Part shown: positions 35,821-45,149 of the stretch, piece after piece | Position numbering within the stretch: position 1 is the first letter of the stretch | How the letters are laid out: every line of letters starts with the position of its first letter | NCBI GenBank assembly: GCA_902556265.1 | Contig: CACDVM010000005.1 | Coordinates: 1-64,000 of the forward strand | Direction: 5' to 3' | From: an uncultured Pelagibacteraceae bacterium | Lineage (GTDB): Bacteria > Pseudomonadota > Alphaproteobacteria > Pelagibacterales > Pelagibacteraceae | Length of the DNA: 64,000 nucleotides | Program-made: the position numbers and the translations under genes | Notes under the pieces: generated by a model | Databases searched by the model: none | What the model was told of the DNA's origin: nothing | Seen by the model: the letters and a program-made list of their open reading frames with translations, nothing else

Positions 35821-37301
35821 TGAATTTTCCTATCCTTTCTTCTTTGATTTTACTTCCTTCAATAGGAGCACTTTTCTTGTTTTTTACGAAAAGTAATAAA
35901 GAAAACAACATAACAGTTAAATATGTTGCTTTATTTACCTCTCTTGTAAATTTTTTTTTATCTATTTATTTATGGATATTATTTGATCAGACAACTTCAG
36001 AATTTCAATTTGTCGAAGATAGAATATGGATTGATGGTCTAATAAATTATAAAGTTGGTATTGATGGTATTTCAATTTTATTTATTATCTTAACAACTTT
36101 TATAACACCGCTTTGTATTATTTCAGTAAATAATTCAATTAAAAATAGATTAAGTGAATTTTTGATTGCTGTATTAATCATGGAGTCGTTTATGATTGGT
36201 GTTTTTTGTTCGTTAGACCTTGTTGTTTTTTATTTATTTTTTGAGGCAGGTTTAATTCCAATGTTTTTAATTATAGGAATTTGGGGAGGGGCCAGAAGAG
36301 TTTATTCTGCATTTAAGTTTTTTTTATATACTCTCTTGGGGTCTGTTTTAATGTTAGTAGCTATTATTTCAATTTATTGGATAACAGGTACCACTGATTT
36401 TATTCAACTTTATAAATTTGGTATTGATGAAAAATATCAAAACCTTTTATGGTTAGCATTTTTTAGTTCCTTTGCTGTTAAAACTCCTATGTGGCCAGTT
36501 CATACTTGGCTACCAGATGCCCATGTTGAAGCACCAACGGCTGGATCTGTATTATTAGCAGCAATTCTACTTAAAATGGCAGGTTATGGATTCATAAGAT
36601 TTTCTTTGGGATTATTTCCAATAGCATCTGAAATTTTTACTCCTCTAATTTATACTTTAAGTGTCATTGCTATTATTTTCACATCTTTTATTGCATTAAT
36701 GCAGGAAGATATGAAAAAACTAATCGCATATTCCTCAGTTGCACACATGGGTTTTGTAACACTAGGAATTTTTACAATTCAGCAACAAGGAATAGAGGGA
36801 AGTATAATTCAAATGATAAGTCATGGACTTGTTTCAGCTGCACTTTTCTTATGTGTAGGAGTAATCTATGATAGAATGCATTCAAGATTAATAAATTCAT
36901 ATGGTGGCATAGTAAGCATAATTCCAAAATATTCTGTTTTATTTATGTTATTTACTTTAGCTGCATTAGGCCTACCCGGAACCAGTGGTTTTATTGGTGA
37001 ATTTTTAATTTTAATGGGAGCTTTTAAAGATAATTTTTTAGTAGCTGTTATTGCAAGTTTAGGAGTAATAATAGGAGCTGCATATATGCTTTGGTTATAT
37101 AAAAGAGTTGTTTTTGGAAAATTAGTTAATCTAGAGTTAAAAGAAATGGCCGATCTTAATAAATCAGAATTATTTATTTTAATATGCTTAGCAATACCAA
37201 CTTTATTTTTTGGATTTTATCCAGATCCTTTAATTAAGACTATAGAAATTTCAATTAGTGATCTAATTAATGTTTATAATATGAATATAATTAATAATTA
37301 A
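35820..37301 (+). CDS. nuoM: NADH-quinone oxidoreductase subunit M
   Basis: A 493-residue antiporter-like pump with about 14 helices. FFEAGLIPMFLIIGIWGG, VHTWLPDAHVEAPTAGSVLL and MKKLIAYSSVAHMGFVTLG are conserved; Glu in FFEAG and Lys in FAVKTPMWPVHTW are the expected proton-path residues. It overlaps nuoL by one base; nuoN starts two bases after its stop codon region. Confidence 0.97.
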   Translation: MNFPILSSLILLPSIGALFLFFTKSNKENNITVKYVALFTSLVNFFLSIYLWILFDQTTSEFQFVEDRIWIDGLINYKVGIDGISILFIILTTFITPLCIISVNNSIKNRLSEFLIAVLIMESFMIGVFCSLDLVVFYLFFEAGLIPMFLIIGIWGGARRVYSAFKFFLYTLLGSVLMLVAIISIYWITGTTDFIQLYKFGIDEKYQNLLWLAFFSSFAVKTPMWPVHTWLPDAHVEAPTAGSVLLAAILLKMAGYGFIRFSLGLFPIASEIFTPLIYTLSVIAIIFTSFIALMQEDMKKLIAYSSVAHMGFVTLGIFTIQQQGIEGSIIQMISHGLVSAALFLCVGVIYDRMHSRLINSYGGIVSIIPKYSVLFMLFTLAALGLPGTSGFIGEFLILMGAFKDNFLVAVIASLGVIIGAAYMLWLYKRVVFGKLVNLELKEMADLNKSELFILICLAIPTLFFGFYPDPLIKTIEISISDLINVYNMNIINN

Positions 37302-37302
37302 A

Positions 37303-38721
37303 ATGTTAAATTTAGAATTTATTTTTCCAGAAATTTTTCTTTCATTATCTATTATGTTTTTATTAATTTTAGGAGTTTTTAAAAAAGATAGCTCAAAATT
37401 GATTCAAAATATTTCATCAATTGTTCTACTTATAACAGCTGTTATCACATTTAATGAAACTATAGCTATTGAAGAAATCTTGTTATTTAATGAAAGTATA
37501 ATTATTGATTATTTATCATCTTTTATGAAAATAATTACCTTATTAGGTGCCTTCTTAGTTTTAATTATATCATCAAATTATTTAAGATCTTTCAAAATTT
37601 TAAAAATTGAATATCCCATTTTAATTTTAAGCTCAGTTTTAGGAATGATGATTATGATAAGTTCAAATGATTTAATTGTATTTTATATGGGCTTAGAACT
37701 TCAATCATTAGCATTATATGTTCTGGCTACATTTAATCGGGACCTGTTGAAATCTTCTGAAGCTGGTTTGAAATATTTTGTTTTAAGTGCTTTGTCCTCA
37801 GGTTTATTACTTTATGGCTGTTCTTTAATTTATGGTTTTACTGGCTCAACGAATTTTAATATTATTGCTAGTCAGTTAAATTCGAACGAATATGCATTAA
37901 CTTTTGGTATTGTTTTTATTTTAGTAGGTTTAGCATTTAAAATTTCAGCAGTTCCATTTCATATGTGGGCTCCAGATGTTTACGAGGGTTCACCAACCTC
38001 TGTGACTTTATTTTTTACAATTGTACCAAAAATTGCTGCTCTTACAGTTTTTATAAGATTTTTATATGTTCCTTTTTTGAACTTAATTGATCAATGGCAG
38101 ATAATTATAGTTTTTTTATCTATAGCTTCGATGCTTTTCGGAGCCATAGCAGCTATTGGGCAAACTAACTTAAAAAGACTTGTGGCTTATAGTTCCATTA
38201 GTCACGTAGGTTATGCTTTAGCAGGGTTAGCCACTGGATCTAATCAGGGAATTCAAAGTTCAGTGATTTATATTACTATCTATATTGTAATGAATTTAGG
38301 TTTATTTTCATGTTTGTTAATGATGAAAAGGAATAATGAGTATTATGAGGATATAGAGGATTTATCAGGTTTATCAAAAAATCATCCACTTTTGTCTTTA
38401 TCATTACTTGTGATTTTATTTTCATTAGCAGGAATTCCGCCGTTAGCAGGATTCTTTGCTAAATTTTATATTTTTAAATCTGTCATAGAACAATCAATGT
38501 ATTTTTTAGCTATTGTCGGGTTATTATCAACGGTTGTTGCTGCATTTTATTATTTAAGAATAATAAAAACAATGTACTTTGATAAAGAAAAAGAAAAATT
38601 TGATACAGATCATAACATATGGCTTAAATTTTCTCTTACTGCATCTACATTATTAATTCTTATTTACTTCATATTTCCAAGTCAATTAATTGAAGCAGTT
38701 TCAAGAATTAATATAATTTAA
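37303..38721 (+). CDS. nuoN: NADH-quinone oxidoreductase subunit N
   Basis: The 472-residue third antiporter-like subunit shows FYMGLELQSLALYVLATF, ISAVPFHMWAPDVYEGSPTS and LKRLVAYSSISHVGYALAG. It is the last nuo gene, and its stop overlaps the birA start by one base, so the operon reads on into unrelated genes. Confidence 0.97.
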   Translation: MLNLEFIFPEIFLSLSIMFLLILGVFKKDSSKLIQNISSIVLLITAVITFNETIAIEEILLFNESIIIDYLSSFMKIITLLGAFLVLIISSNYLRSFKILKIEYPILILSSVLGMMIMISSNDLIVFYMGLELQSLALYVLATFNRDLLKSSEAGLKYFVLSALSSGLLLYGCSLIYGFTGSTNFNIIASQLNSNEYALTFGIVFILVGLAFKISAVPFHMWAPDVYEGSPTSVTLFFTIVPKIAALTVFIRFLYVPFLNLIDQWQIIIVFLSIASMLFGAIAAIGQTNLKRLVAYSSISHVGYALAGLATGSNQGIQSSVIYITIYIVMNLGLFSCLLMMKRNNEYYEDIEDLSGLSKNHPLLSLSLLVILFSLAGIPPLAGFFAKFYIFKSVIEQSMYFLAIVGLLSTVVAAFYYLRIIKTMYFDKEKEKFDTDHNIWLKFSLTASTLLILIYFIFPSQLIEAVSRINII

Positions 38722-39251
38722 TGAAATTCAAACTATTTAGATTTAAAAAAGTAAAAAGTACCAATAGTACAGCAATTAGGATTATTAAGAATACGAAACA
38801 TCATTATGGTATGGTAAGTGCTGAGTCTCAAAATAACGGTAGGGGCCAGTATGGTAAAAAATGGATTTCATACAAAGGCAATTTATTTGTAAGTTTGTTT
38901 TTCAAATTAGAAAATTTGAAAATTACATTTAGACAACTCACTAAATTAAATTGTTTATTAGTAAGAAAATTACTACTCCAATATTATAAAAAGAGGATTA
39001 TTTATAAAAAACCTAACGATTTATTGATAGATAAAAAAAAAATTTGTGGGATATTACAAGAAACATTAATTAAATCTAACAAGAAATATATAATTGTAGG
39101 TATAGGAATTAATTTGATTAAAAGCCCTTGTATAAGGAATTATAATACTACAAGTCTTTATGAACTATTAAATAAAAAAACATCAAAAATTAAAATTGAA
39201 AATAAACTTAAAAAAATTTTTGAGTTAAAACTTACTAAATTATATAAATAA
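38721..39251 (+). CDS. birA: Biotin-[acetyl-CoA-carboxylase] ligase, minimal form
   Basis: The enzyme attaches biotin to the carrier protein of acetyl-CoA carboxylase. The biotin loop NNGRGQYGKKWIS and a lysine segment IYKKPNDLLIDKKKICGIL (the KWPNDL.. region) are present, and IIVGIGINL follows. At 176 residues it lacks both the N-terminal helix-turn-helix of E. coli BirA and the usual C-terminal SH3-like domain, so it is only the catalytic core. Being downstream of nuo is common in alphaproteobacteria. It is more AT-rich and lysine-rich than its neighbours. Confidence 0.85.
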   Translation: MKFKLFRFKKVKSTNSTAIRIIKNTKHHYGMVSAESQNNGRGQYGKKWISYKGNLFVSLFFKLENLKITFRQLTKLNCLLVRKLLLQYYKKRIIYKKPNDLLIDKKKICGILQETLIKSNKKYIIVGIGINLIKSPCIRNYNTTSLYELLNKKTSKIKIENKLKKIFELKLTKLYK

Positions 39252-39263
39252 AAATAAAAAATT

Positions 39264-40010
39264 ATGTATATTTTGGGTGATATAGGAAATTCTGAAACTA
39301 AAATATTTTTAGTCAATTCAAAAAATAAAATTTTAAAACATGCAAATTTTTCTACAAAAAAAATCAGCACTACAATTTTGAATTTTAAATTTAAATCTTT
39401 AATAAAAGATTATTCAAAAATAGAAAAAGTTTTATTTTGCAGTGTTGTACCAAAGTCATTTTCTTTAATAAAAAGATTTCTTTCAAAAAAAATTAAAAAA
39501 AGATGCTATGAGGTAAAAGAACTAAAATTAAAAAAAATGATAAAAATAGATGTAAATTATAAGCAAGTTGGATCAGACAGATTAACAAATGCTATAAGTT
39601 TACTAAATAATAAGGATAATTTTATTATCTTGGATTTTGGCACTGCAACTACTTTTGATGTTGTGATAAAAAAAACTTATAAAGGTGGGGTAATAGCTCC
39701 TGGTATAAAAATATCTTTAAATACTTTGTCAGATAAAGCGACATTAATTCCTAAAATAAATCTTAAAAAAATGAAAAAAATAATAGGAATTGATACTATC
39801 AGTGCTGTCAGATCTGGTTTTTTTTGGGGATATTCAGGTTTGATTGACAATATCGTTAATTTGATTAAGAAAGAGACAAGGAAATCTTTTAAATTAGTAA
39901 TTACAGGAGGATTTTCAAATTTATTTAAAAATTCAATTAAAACTAAAGTAATACAAAATAAAGATATCACTATAAAAGGCCTGATTAAAATTTCAAAGTT
40001 AATTAAATAA
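39264..40010 (+). CDS. coaX: Type III pantothenate kinase
   Basis: The 248-residue enzyme of the ASKHA fold phosphorylates pantothenate, the first step of coenzyme A synthesis. LGDIGNSETKIFLV is the N-terminal phosphate motif, QVGSDRLTNAI and LDFGTATTFDVV hold conserved aspartates, and GGVIAPGIKISLNTL and GVITGGF-like VITGGFSNLF follow. The N-terminal DIGNS replaces the more usual DIGNT. Downstream, rnj starts on the next base. Confidence 0.9.
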   Translation: MYILGDIGNSETKIFLVNSKNKILKHANFSTKKISTTILNFKFKSLIKDYSKIEKVLFCSVVPKSFSLIKRFLSKKIKKRCYEVKELKLKKMIKIDVNYKQVGSDRLTNAISLLNNKDNFIILDFGTATTFDVVIKKTYKGGVIAPGIKISLNTLSDKATLIPKINLKKMKKIIGIDTISAVRSGFFWGYSGLIDNIVNLIKKETRKSFKLVITGGFSNLFKNSIKTKVIQNKDITIKGLIKISKLIK

Positions 40011-41669
40011 ATGAAAGACGAATTATTATTTTGTCCACTTGGAGGATCTGGAGAGATAGGAATGAATATGAATCTCTTTGGCTATGGGGACCCGGGGAAT
40101 CATAAATGGATAATGGTTGATATAGGTGTAACTTTTGCAGATGATACAGTTCCAGGAATAGACCTTATTTATCCCGATCCTGGATTTATTGTAGAAAGAA
40201 AAAATAACTTACTAGGAATTATTTTAACCCACGCTCATGAAGATCATATAGGGGCAATCGCACATTTGTGGCCAAAACTTAAATGTAAAATTTACGCGAC
40301 ACCTTTTACAGCGGTGTTAATTCGTGAAAAATTTAGAGAAAAAAATATAGATATTACAAATGATTTAAAAATTGTTGAATTGAATGGTAAAGTTTCATTA
40401 GATCCTTTTGATATAGAATATATTACTCTTACTCATTCTATCCTGGAACCTAATGGCTTAAGAATTAAAACACCCGCAGGTATTATATTACACACAGGTG
40501 ATTGGAAAGTTGATCCAAATCCTTTAATTGGAGATGAAATAAATTCTAAAAGATTAAAAGAAATTGGTGATGAAGGTGTTCTTGCCATGATTTGTGACTC
40601 AACCAACGTTTTTAGTGCAGGGAGATCTGGCTCAGAACTTGATGTAAGAAAAAATTTATTAAATATTATGACTCGGTTAAAAAAAAGAATTATAATTACG
40701 TCATTTGCTTCGAATGTTGCAAGAATGGAAACTGCTTTTTATTGTGCTGAAAAAACTGGAAGACAGATTTCATTAGTCGGAAGATCAATGCATAGAATCT
40801 ATAAAGCTGCAAGACAATGTGGATATCTCAAAAATACGATTGAACCTATTGATCCAAGAGAAGCTAAAAATTTTTCACGGGAAAAAATTGTTTACTTATG
40901 CACCGGAAGTCAAGGTGAGCCTATGGGTGCAATGATGAGGATTTCAAGCTATACACATCCAGATGTTTTTATTGAAAAAGATGATGCAGTGATTTTTTCC
41001 TCAAAAATTATTCCAGGAAATGAAAAAAAACTTTACAAACTGCACAACCAGTTAGTTAAAGATGGAATTGAAGTAATATCAGAAGAAACTGAATTTATTC
41101 ATGTTTCAGGGCACCCAAATAGAGAAGACCTCAAGGATATGTATAATTGGATTAAACCTAAATGTGTAATACCTGTTCATGGTGAACACAGACATATGAT
41201 TGAACACATCAATTTTGCTAAAGAAATGCAAGTACCTTTCCCAGTTCAAGTTGAAAATGGTGATATAGTAAAATTATATCCAGGACATGCACCTGAAGTT
41301 TATGATAAGGCACCTAGTGGTAGATTGTATCTTGATGGAAAGATTAGTGTAGAAGAAGACTCCCAATCAATTAAAGATAGAAAAAATTTAAGTACAAATG
41401 GATATTTAGAAGTAACAATTTTAATAACTCCTAAAGGAAATATTCATAATAGTCCAATTACAACATTTAGAGGCTTACCAATTTATGAAAAAGACGAATT
41501 TATCTATAGTTTAGAGGATGAAATAGAAAAAACAACGAGATCATTCAAATTAGGTAGTAAACAACAAGAACATAACTTAATTGATGCCTTAAAAATATCT
41601 TGTAGAAAATTTACAAAAGAAAAAACAGGAAAAAAACCTTTTACAAACATTAATTTAGTGAAAATCTAA
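40011..41669 (+). CDS. rnj: Ribonuclease J
   Basis: The 552-residue metallo-beta-lactamase/beta-CASP nuclease has the metal-binding motif THAHEDHIGA (residues 73-82; His74, His76, Asp78, His79), HTGDWKVDPNPL, CDSTNVFSAGRSGSE and the beta-CASP motifs (FASNVARMETAF, CTGSQGEPMGAMMRI, HVSGHPNREDL). It processes and degrades RNA. Alphaproteobacteria commonly have it beside nuo, birA and coaX. It overlaps the next gene by one base. Confidence 0.95.
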   Translation: MKDELLFCPLGGSGEIGMNMNLFGYGDPGNHKWIMVDIGVTFADDTVPGIDLIYPDPGFIVERKNNLLGIILTHAHEDHIGAIAHLWPKLKCKIYATPFTAVLIREKFREKNIDITNDLKIVELNGKVSLDPFDIEYITLTHSILEPNGLRIKTPAGIILHTGDWKVDPNPLIGDEINSKRLKEIGDEGVLAMICDSTNVFSAGRSGSELDVRKNLLNIMTRLKKRIIITSFASNVARMETAFYCAEKTGRQISLVGRSMHRIYKAARQCGYLKNTIEPIDPREAKNFSREKIVYLCTGSQGEPMGAMMRISSYTHPDVFIEKDDAVIFSSKIIPGNEKKLYKLHNQLVKDGIEVISEETEFIHVSGHPNREDLKDMYNWIKPKCVIPVHGEHRHMIEHINFAKEMQVPFPVQVENGDIVKLYPGHAPEVYDKAPSGRLYLDGKISVEEDSQSIKDRKNLSTNGYLEVTILITPKGNIHNSPITTFRGLPIYEKDEFIYSLEDEIEKTTRSFKLGSKQQEHNLIDALKISCRKFTKEKTGKKPFTNINLVKI

Positions 41670-41914
41670 TGAGTGTCACTGGATTAGCTATAATCTATAT
41701 AATTATTTGGTGGATTATTTTTTTTGCAATTTTGCCGATCGATGTTGAAAGAAAAAAAACTATAAAAATTGAAGGGGAGGACGCAGGATCACCTGAAAAT
41801 CCCAGAATGTTAAAAAAGTTCATTTATTGCACAGGAATAACAACGATTTTGTTCATTATAATTTATTTATTAATGAAATTTGAATATTTGAATTTAAGAA
41901 ATATAATCAATTAA
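41669..41914 (+). CDS. DUF1467 family membrane protein
   Basis: The 81-residue protein has two membrane helices (about 5-23 and 51-72) flanking the conserved cytoplasmic loop LPIDVERKKTIKIEGEDAGS PENPRMLKK (given in two parts). This is the pattern of DUF1467, a short alphaproteobacterial family found between rnj and proS. Its function is unknown. Confidence 0.85.
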   Translation: MSVTGLAIIYIIIWWIIFFAILPIDVERKKTIKIEGEDAGSPENPRMLKKFIYCTGITTILFIIIYLLMKFEYLNLRNIIN

Positions 41915-41915
41915 C

Positions 41916-43250
41916 ATGTATATTTCAAAATCCTTTATCCCTATTCTTAAAAACAATCCATCTGAAGCTAAAATAAAATCTCATCAACTTATGTTAAGAG
42001 TTGGTATGATTAAACAATCTGCAGCAGGAATTTATTCATGGCTACCACTTGGCTTTAAAGTAATGAAAAAGATTGAACAAATAGTCAGAGAAGAACAAAA
42101 TAAAATTGGTGCACAAGAAATTTTAATGCCCACAATTCAATCAAGTGAAATATGGAAAGAAAGTGGCCGTTATGAGGATTATGGTGAAGAAATGCTCAGA
42201 ATAAAAGATCGTCAAGATCGTGAAATGCTTTATGGACCAACTAATGAGGAACTTGTAACTGATATATTCAGATCTTCTATTAAATCTTACAAATCTCTTC
42301 CACAACTTTTGTATCATATTCAATGGAAGTTTAGAGATGAAATTAGACCAAGATTTGGAATTATGAGATGCAGAGAATTCTATATGAAGGATGCTTATTC
42401 ATTTGATATTACAGATGAAGATGCTTTATTTTCATATAATAAATTTTTTTTATCATATTTAAAAACCTTTAAGAGATTAGATCTTACTGCAATTCCTATG
42501 GCTGCTGACACAGGGCCAATCGGAGGGAATCTATCACATGAATTTATTATATTAGCCGAAACTGGAGAAAGCAAAATCTTCACAGATAAAAGAATTTTTG
42601 ATTTAGATAGTGAAGGTACAAAACTAGAAAAAGATTCTCTAAAAGAGCTTAGAAAGAAATATGAACAATTTTATTCTGTAACGGATGAAAAGTTTAATAA
42701 AACAGAATTTGAAAAAAAAGTTTCAGAGACTAATCGTTTAATAACCAAAGGTATTGAAGTTGGACATATTTTTTATTTTGGAGATAAATATTCCAAACCA
42801 ATGGGGTGTTCAGTTGATTTACCAGGTGGAAAAAAGGATTTTGTTAAAATGGGATCTTATGGAATAGGTGTTTCAAGATTAGTAGGGGCTATAATTGAAG
42901 CTAAATACGATGAAAAAAATGAAGTCATGAAATGGCCAATTTCTGTTGCACCATATGATATTGCAATAATTCCAATGATAAACAAAAATGATAATTCAGC
43001 ACTAGAAAAAGCCGATAAAATGAATTCAGAATTTGTAAAAAATAATATTGAATGCATAATTGACGATACTGATGAAAATTTTTCATCAAAAGTTAAAAAA
43101 ATGAATTTAATTGGCGCCCCATATCAAATTATCATTGGAAAAAAAACAGAGGGTGATGTGTTTGAATTTAAAGAAATTGGTAAAGAAACAAAAAACTTAA
43201 GTCTTGCTGAAATAATTAAAATTATTAAAGAACAAAAAGCAATAAATTGA
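41916..43250 (+). CDS. proS: Prolyl-tRNA synthetase
   Basis: The 444-residue class II enzyme charges tRNA-Pro. GIYSWLPLGFKVMKKIEQIV, LYGPTNEELVTDIF (motif 2 region), RPRFGIMRCREFYMKDAYSF and SYGIGVSRLVGAIIE (motif 3) are visible. It lacks the roughly 180-residue editing insertion of the E. coli enzyme, as is typical for alphaproteobacteria. The lolC gene overlaps its end by four bases. Confidence 0.96.
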   Translation: MYISKSFIPILKNNPSEAKIKSHQLMLRVGMIKQSAAGIYSWLPLGFKVMKKIEQIVREEQNKIGAQEILMPTIQSSEIWKESGRYEDYGEEMLRIKDRQDREMLYGPTNEELVTDIFRSSIKSYKSLPQLLYHIQWKFRDEIRPRFGIMRCREFYMKDAYSFDITDEDALFSYNKFFLSYLKTFKRLDLTAIPMAADTGPIGGNLSHEFIILAETGESKIFTDKRIFDLDSEGTKLEKDSLKELRKKYEQFYSVTDEKFNKTEFEKKVSETNRLITKGIEVGHIFYFGDKYSKPMGCSVDLPGGKKDFVKMGSYGIGVSRLVGAIIEAKYDEKNEVMKWPISVAPYDIAIIPMINKNDNSALEKADKMNSEFVKNNIECIIDDTDENFSSKVKKMNLIGAPYQIIIGKKTEGDVFEFKEIGKETKNLSLAEIIKIIKEQKAIN

Positions 43251-44479
43251 TTTCCACATTAGAAAAAGAAATTACATTAAAATTTTTAAAAGCTAGAAAA
43301 AAAGATGGTTTTTTAAATGTTATTTCTATTTTTTCTTTTATAGGGATTAGTTTAGGCGTGGCAGTTCTTATAATAGTTATGTCGGTAATGAATGGTTTTA
43401 GAACAGAGTTAATTAATAAAATTGTGGGTTTTAATGCTCATATCACCGTTAAACCATACGAAAATCAAATAGAAATTTATGATTTAAAGAAAACAAAACT
43501 TAAATTAATTTCAGAAAATTTAATTTTAAGTAATTCAGGAGAAGCGATAATTATTAAAAAAGATACTTCTAAAGGAATTGTTTTAAGGGGATATTCAGCT
43601 GATGATTTTTCAAAATTAAAAATAATCAAAGATGAAACATTTATAGGTAATAGAAATAATTTACTTAAAAATTATATTTCTATAGGAAAAGAATTAAGTT
43701 TTACGCTCAATCTTAAAATCGGTGATGATATTACTATTATGTCATCATCAGGAGTAGAAACAATAATTGGAAGTCTTCCAAAAAAGAAAGTTTTTACTGT
43801 CGCCTCTCTTTTTGAAAGTGGATTAACTGATTTTGACAACAATATAGCTTTTATTAATTTAAACACATTAGATGAATTTTTTAATCTCAAAAGTGAAGAT
43901 AGAAATTTAGAAATTTATTTAAAAAATCCGCAAAATATTGAAAACCAGAAATTTATTGTTCAGCAAATATTTCCAAATAATTTTGTTTATAGCTGGGCAG
44001 ACACAAACAGTTCTTTATTTTCTGCCTTAAAAGTTGAAAGAAATGTAATGTTTATAATTTTATCATTAATAATTATAGTTGCTGCTTTTAATATCATCTC
44101 TGGATTGACTATATTAGTTAAAAACAAGACACGCGATATTGCTATTTTAAAATCAATAGGTGTTTTGAATAAATCTATAGTAAAGATATTTTTTTTAATT
44201 GGTGTAATCATAGGTACATCTGCAACTATTTTTGGAATAGTATTAGGAGTAACTTTTTCAATGTATGTTGAAAATTTGAGACAATTTTTAAGTACCGTAT
44301 TTAATATAAGCTTGTTTCCGGAGGAAATTTATTTTTTAAGCACAATGCCATCGGAAATAAATCCATTATCAATTTTTATTATTTCTTTATGCTCAATTTT
44401 AATAACAATAATTGTTTCTATATTTCCTGCTTTAAAAGCAGTTAAGTTAGATCCTGTAAAAACACTTAAGTATGAGTAA
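43247..44479 (+). CDS. lolC: Lipoprotein-releasing system membrane protein LolC/E
   Basis: This 410-residue inner-membrane protein extracts lipoproteins for transport to the outer membrane, together with LolD. The N-terminal segment KFLKARKKDGFLNVISIFSF and MSVMNGFRTELINKIVG, a periplasmic domain (about 50-260) and three C-terminal helices with NKTRDIAILKSIGVL are typical of LolC/E. TTG 43247, overlapping the proS stop (TTGA), is the only start that keeps the conserved N-terminus. No separate lolE is nearby, so it may act as a homodimer. Confidence 0.9.
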   Translation: MISTLEKEITLKFLKARKKDGFLNVISIFSFIGISLGVAVLIIVMSVMNGFRTELINKIVGFNAHITVKPYENQIEIYDLKKTKLKLISENLILSNSGEAIIIKKDTSKGIVLRGYSADDFSKLKIIKDETFIGNRNNLLKNYISIGKELSFTLNLKIGDDITIMSSSGVETIIGSLPKKKVFTVASLFESGLTDFDNNIAFINLNTLDEFFNLKSEDRNLEIYLKNPQNIENQKFIVQQIFPNNFVYSWADTNSSLFSALKVERNVMFIILSLIIIVAAFNIISGLTILVKNKTRDIAILKSIGVLNKSIVKIFFLIGVIIGTSATIFGIVLGVTFSMYVENLRQFLSTVFNISLFPEEIYFLSTMPSEINPLSIFIISLCSILITIIVSIFPALKAVKLDPVKTLKYE

Positions 44480-45149
44480 TTTAATCGAACTATCAAATTT
44501 AAATAAGAACTTTGTGAATCTTAAAAAAATTCATGTTTTAAAAAAAATAAATTATAAATTTAAAAAAGGTAAGATTTATTCTCTGATGGGACCATCTGGA
44601 TCTGGAAAATCAACTTTATTAAATTTACTTTCATTAATTGATCGTCCGAGCTCGGGATCTATTACTATTGAAAAAAATCAAATTGACTTTAATAACTCAA
44701 CAAAAAATGACATTTTAAGAGCAAAAAAAATTGGAATTATTTATCAGCAAGATAATCTTCTTACAGATTTTACAGCAATAGAAAATATATATTTAGCAAG
44801 TCTTGCAGCAGGTAAAGATAAAGAATTTTCCATGTTAAGAGCAAAGACTTTATTAAGAAAAGTTGGACTTACTAATAGATCAAACCATTATCCTTCTCAA
44901 TTATCAGGCGGAGAAAAACAAAGAGTTTCTATTGCAAGAGCTTTAATAAATGACCCACAAATTATATTAGCTGATGAACCAACAGGTAGTTTAGATTTAG
45001 AAACCGCAAAAGGAATTTTTGAACTATTAAAAAACCAAATAAATCCAAATAGATTAATCATATTTGCAACTCATAATAGATTTTTTGGAAATAAGTCAGA
45101 TTGCTTGTTGGAAATAGTTAATGGTAATATAAAATCCATTAATGGCTGA
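44472..45149 (+). CDS. lolD: Lipoprotein-releasing system ATP-binding protein
   Basis: The 225-residue ABC ATPase has Walker A GPSGSGKST (40-48), signature LSGGEKQRVSIARAL and Walker B IILADEPTGSLD. It powers LolC. It overlaps lolC by eight bases and dnaE by eight, so all three are translationally coupled. Confidence 0.95.
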   Translation: MSNLIELSNLNKNFVNLKKIHVLKKINYKFKKGKIYSLMGPSGSGKSTLLNLLSLIDRPSSGSITIEKNQIDFNNSTKNDILRAKKIGIIYQQDNLLTDFTAIENIYLASLAAGKDKEFSMLRAKTLLRKVGLTNRSNHYPSQLSGGEKQRVSIARALINDPQIILADEPTGSLDLETAKGIFELLKNQINPNRLIIFATHNRFFGNKSDCLLEIVNGNIKSING

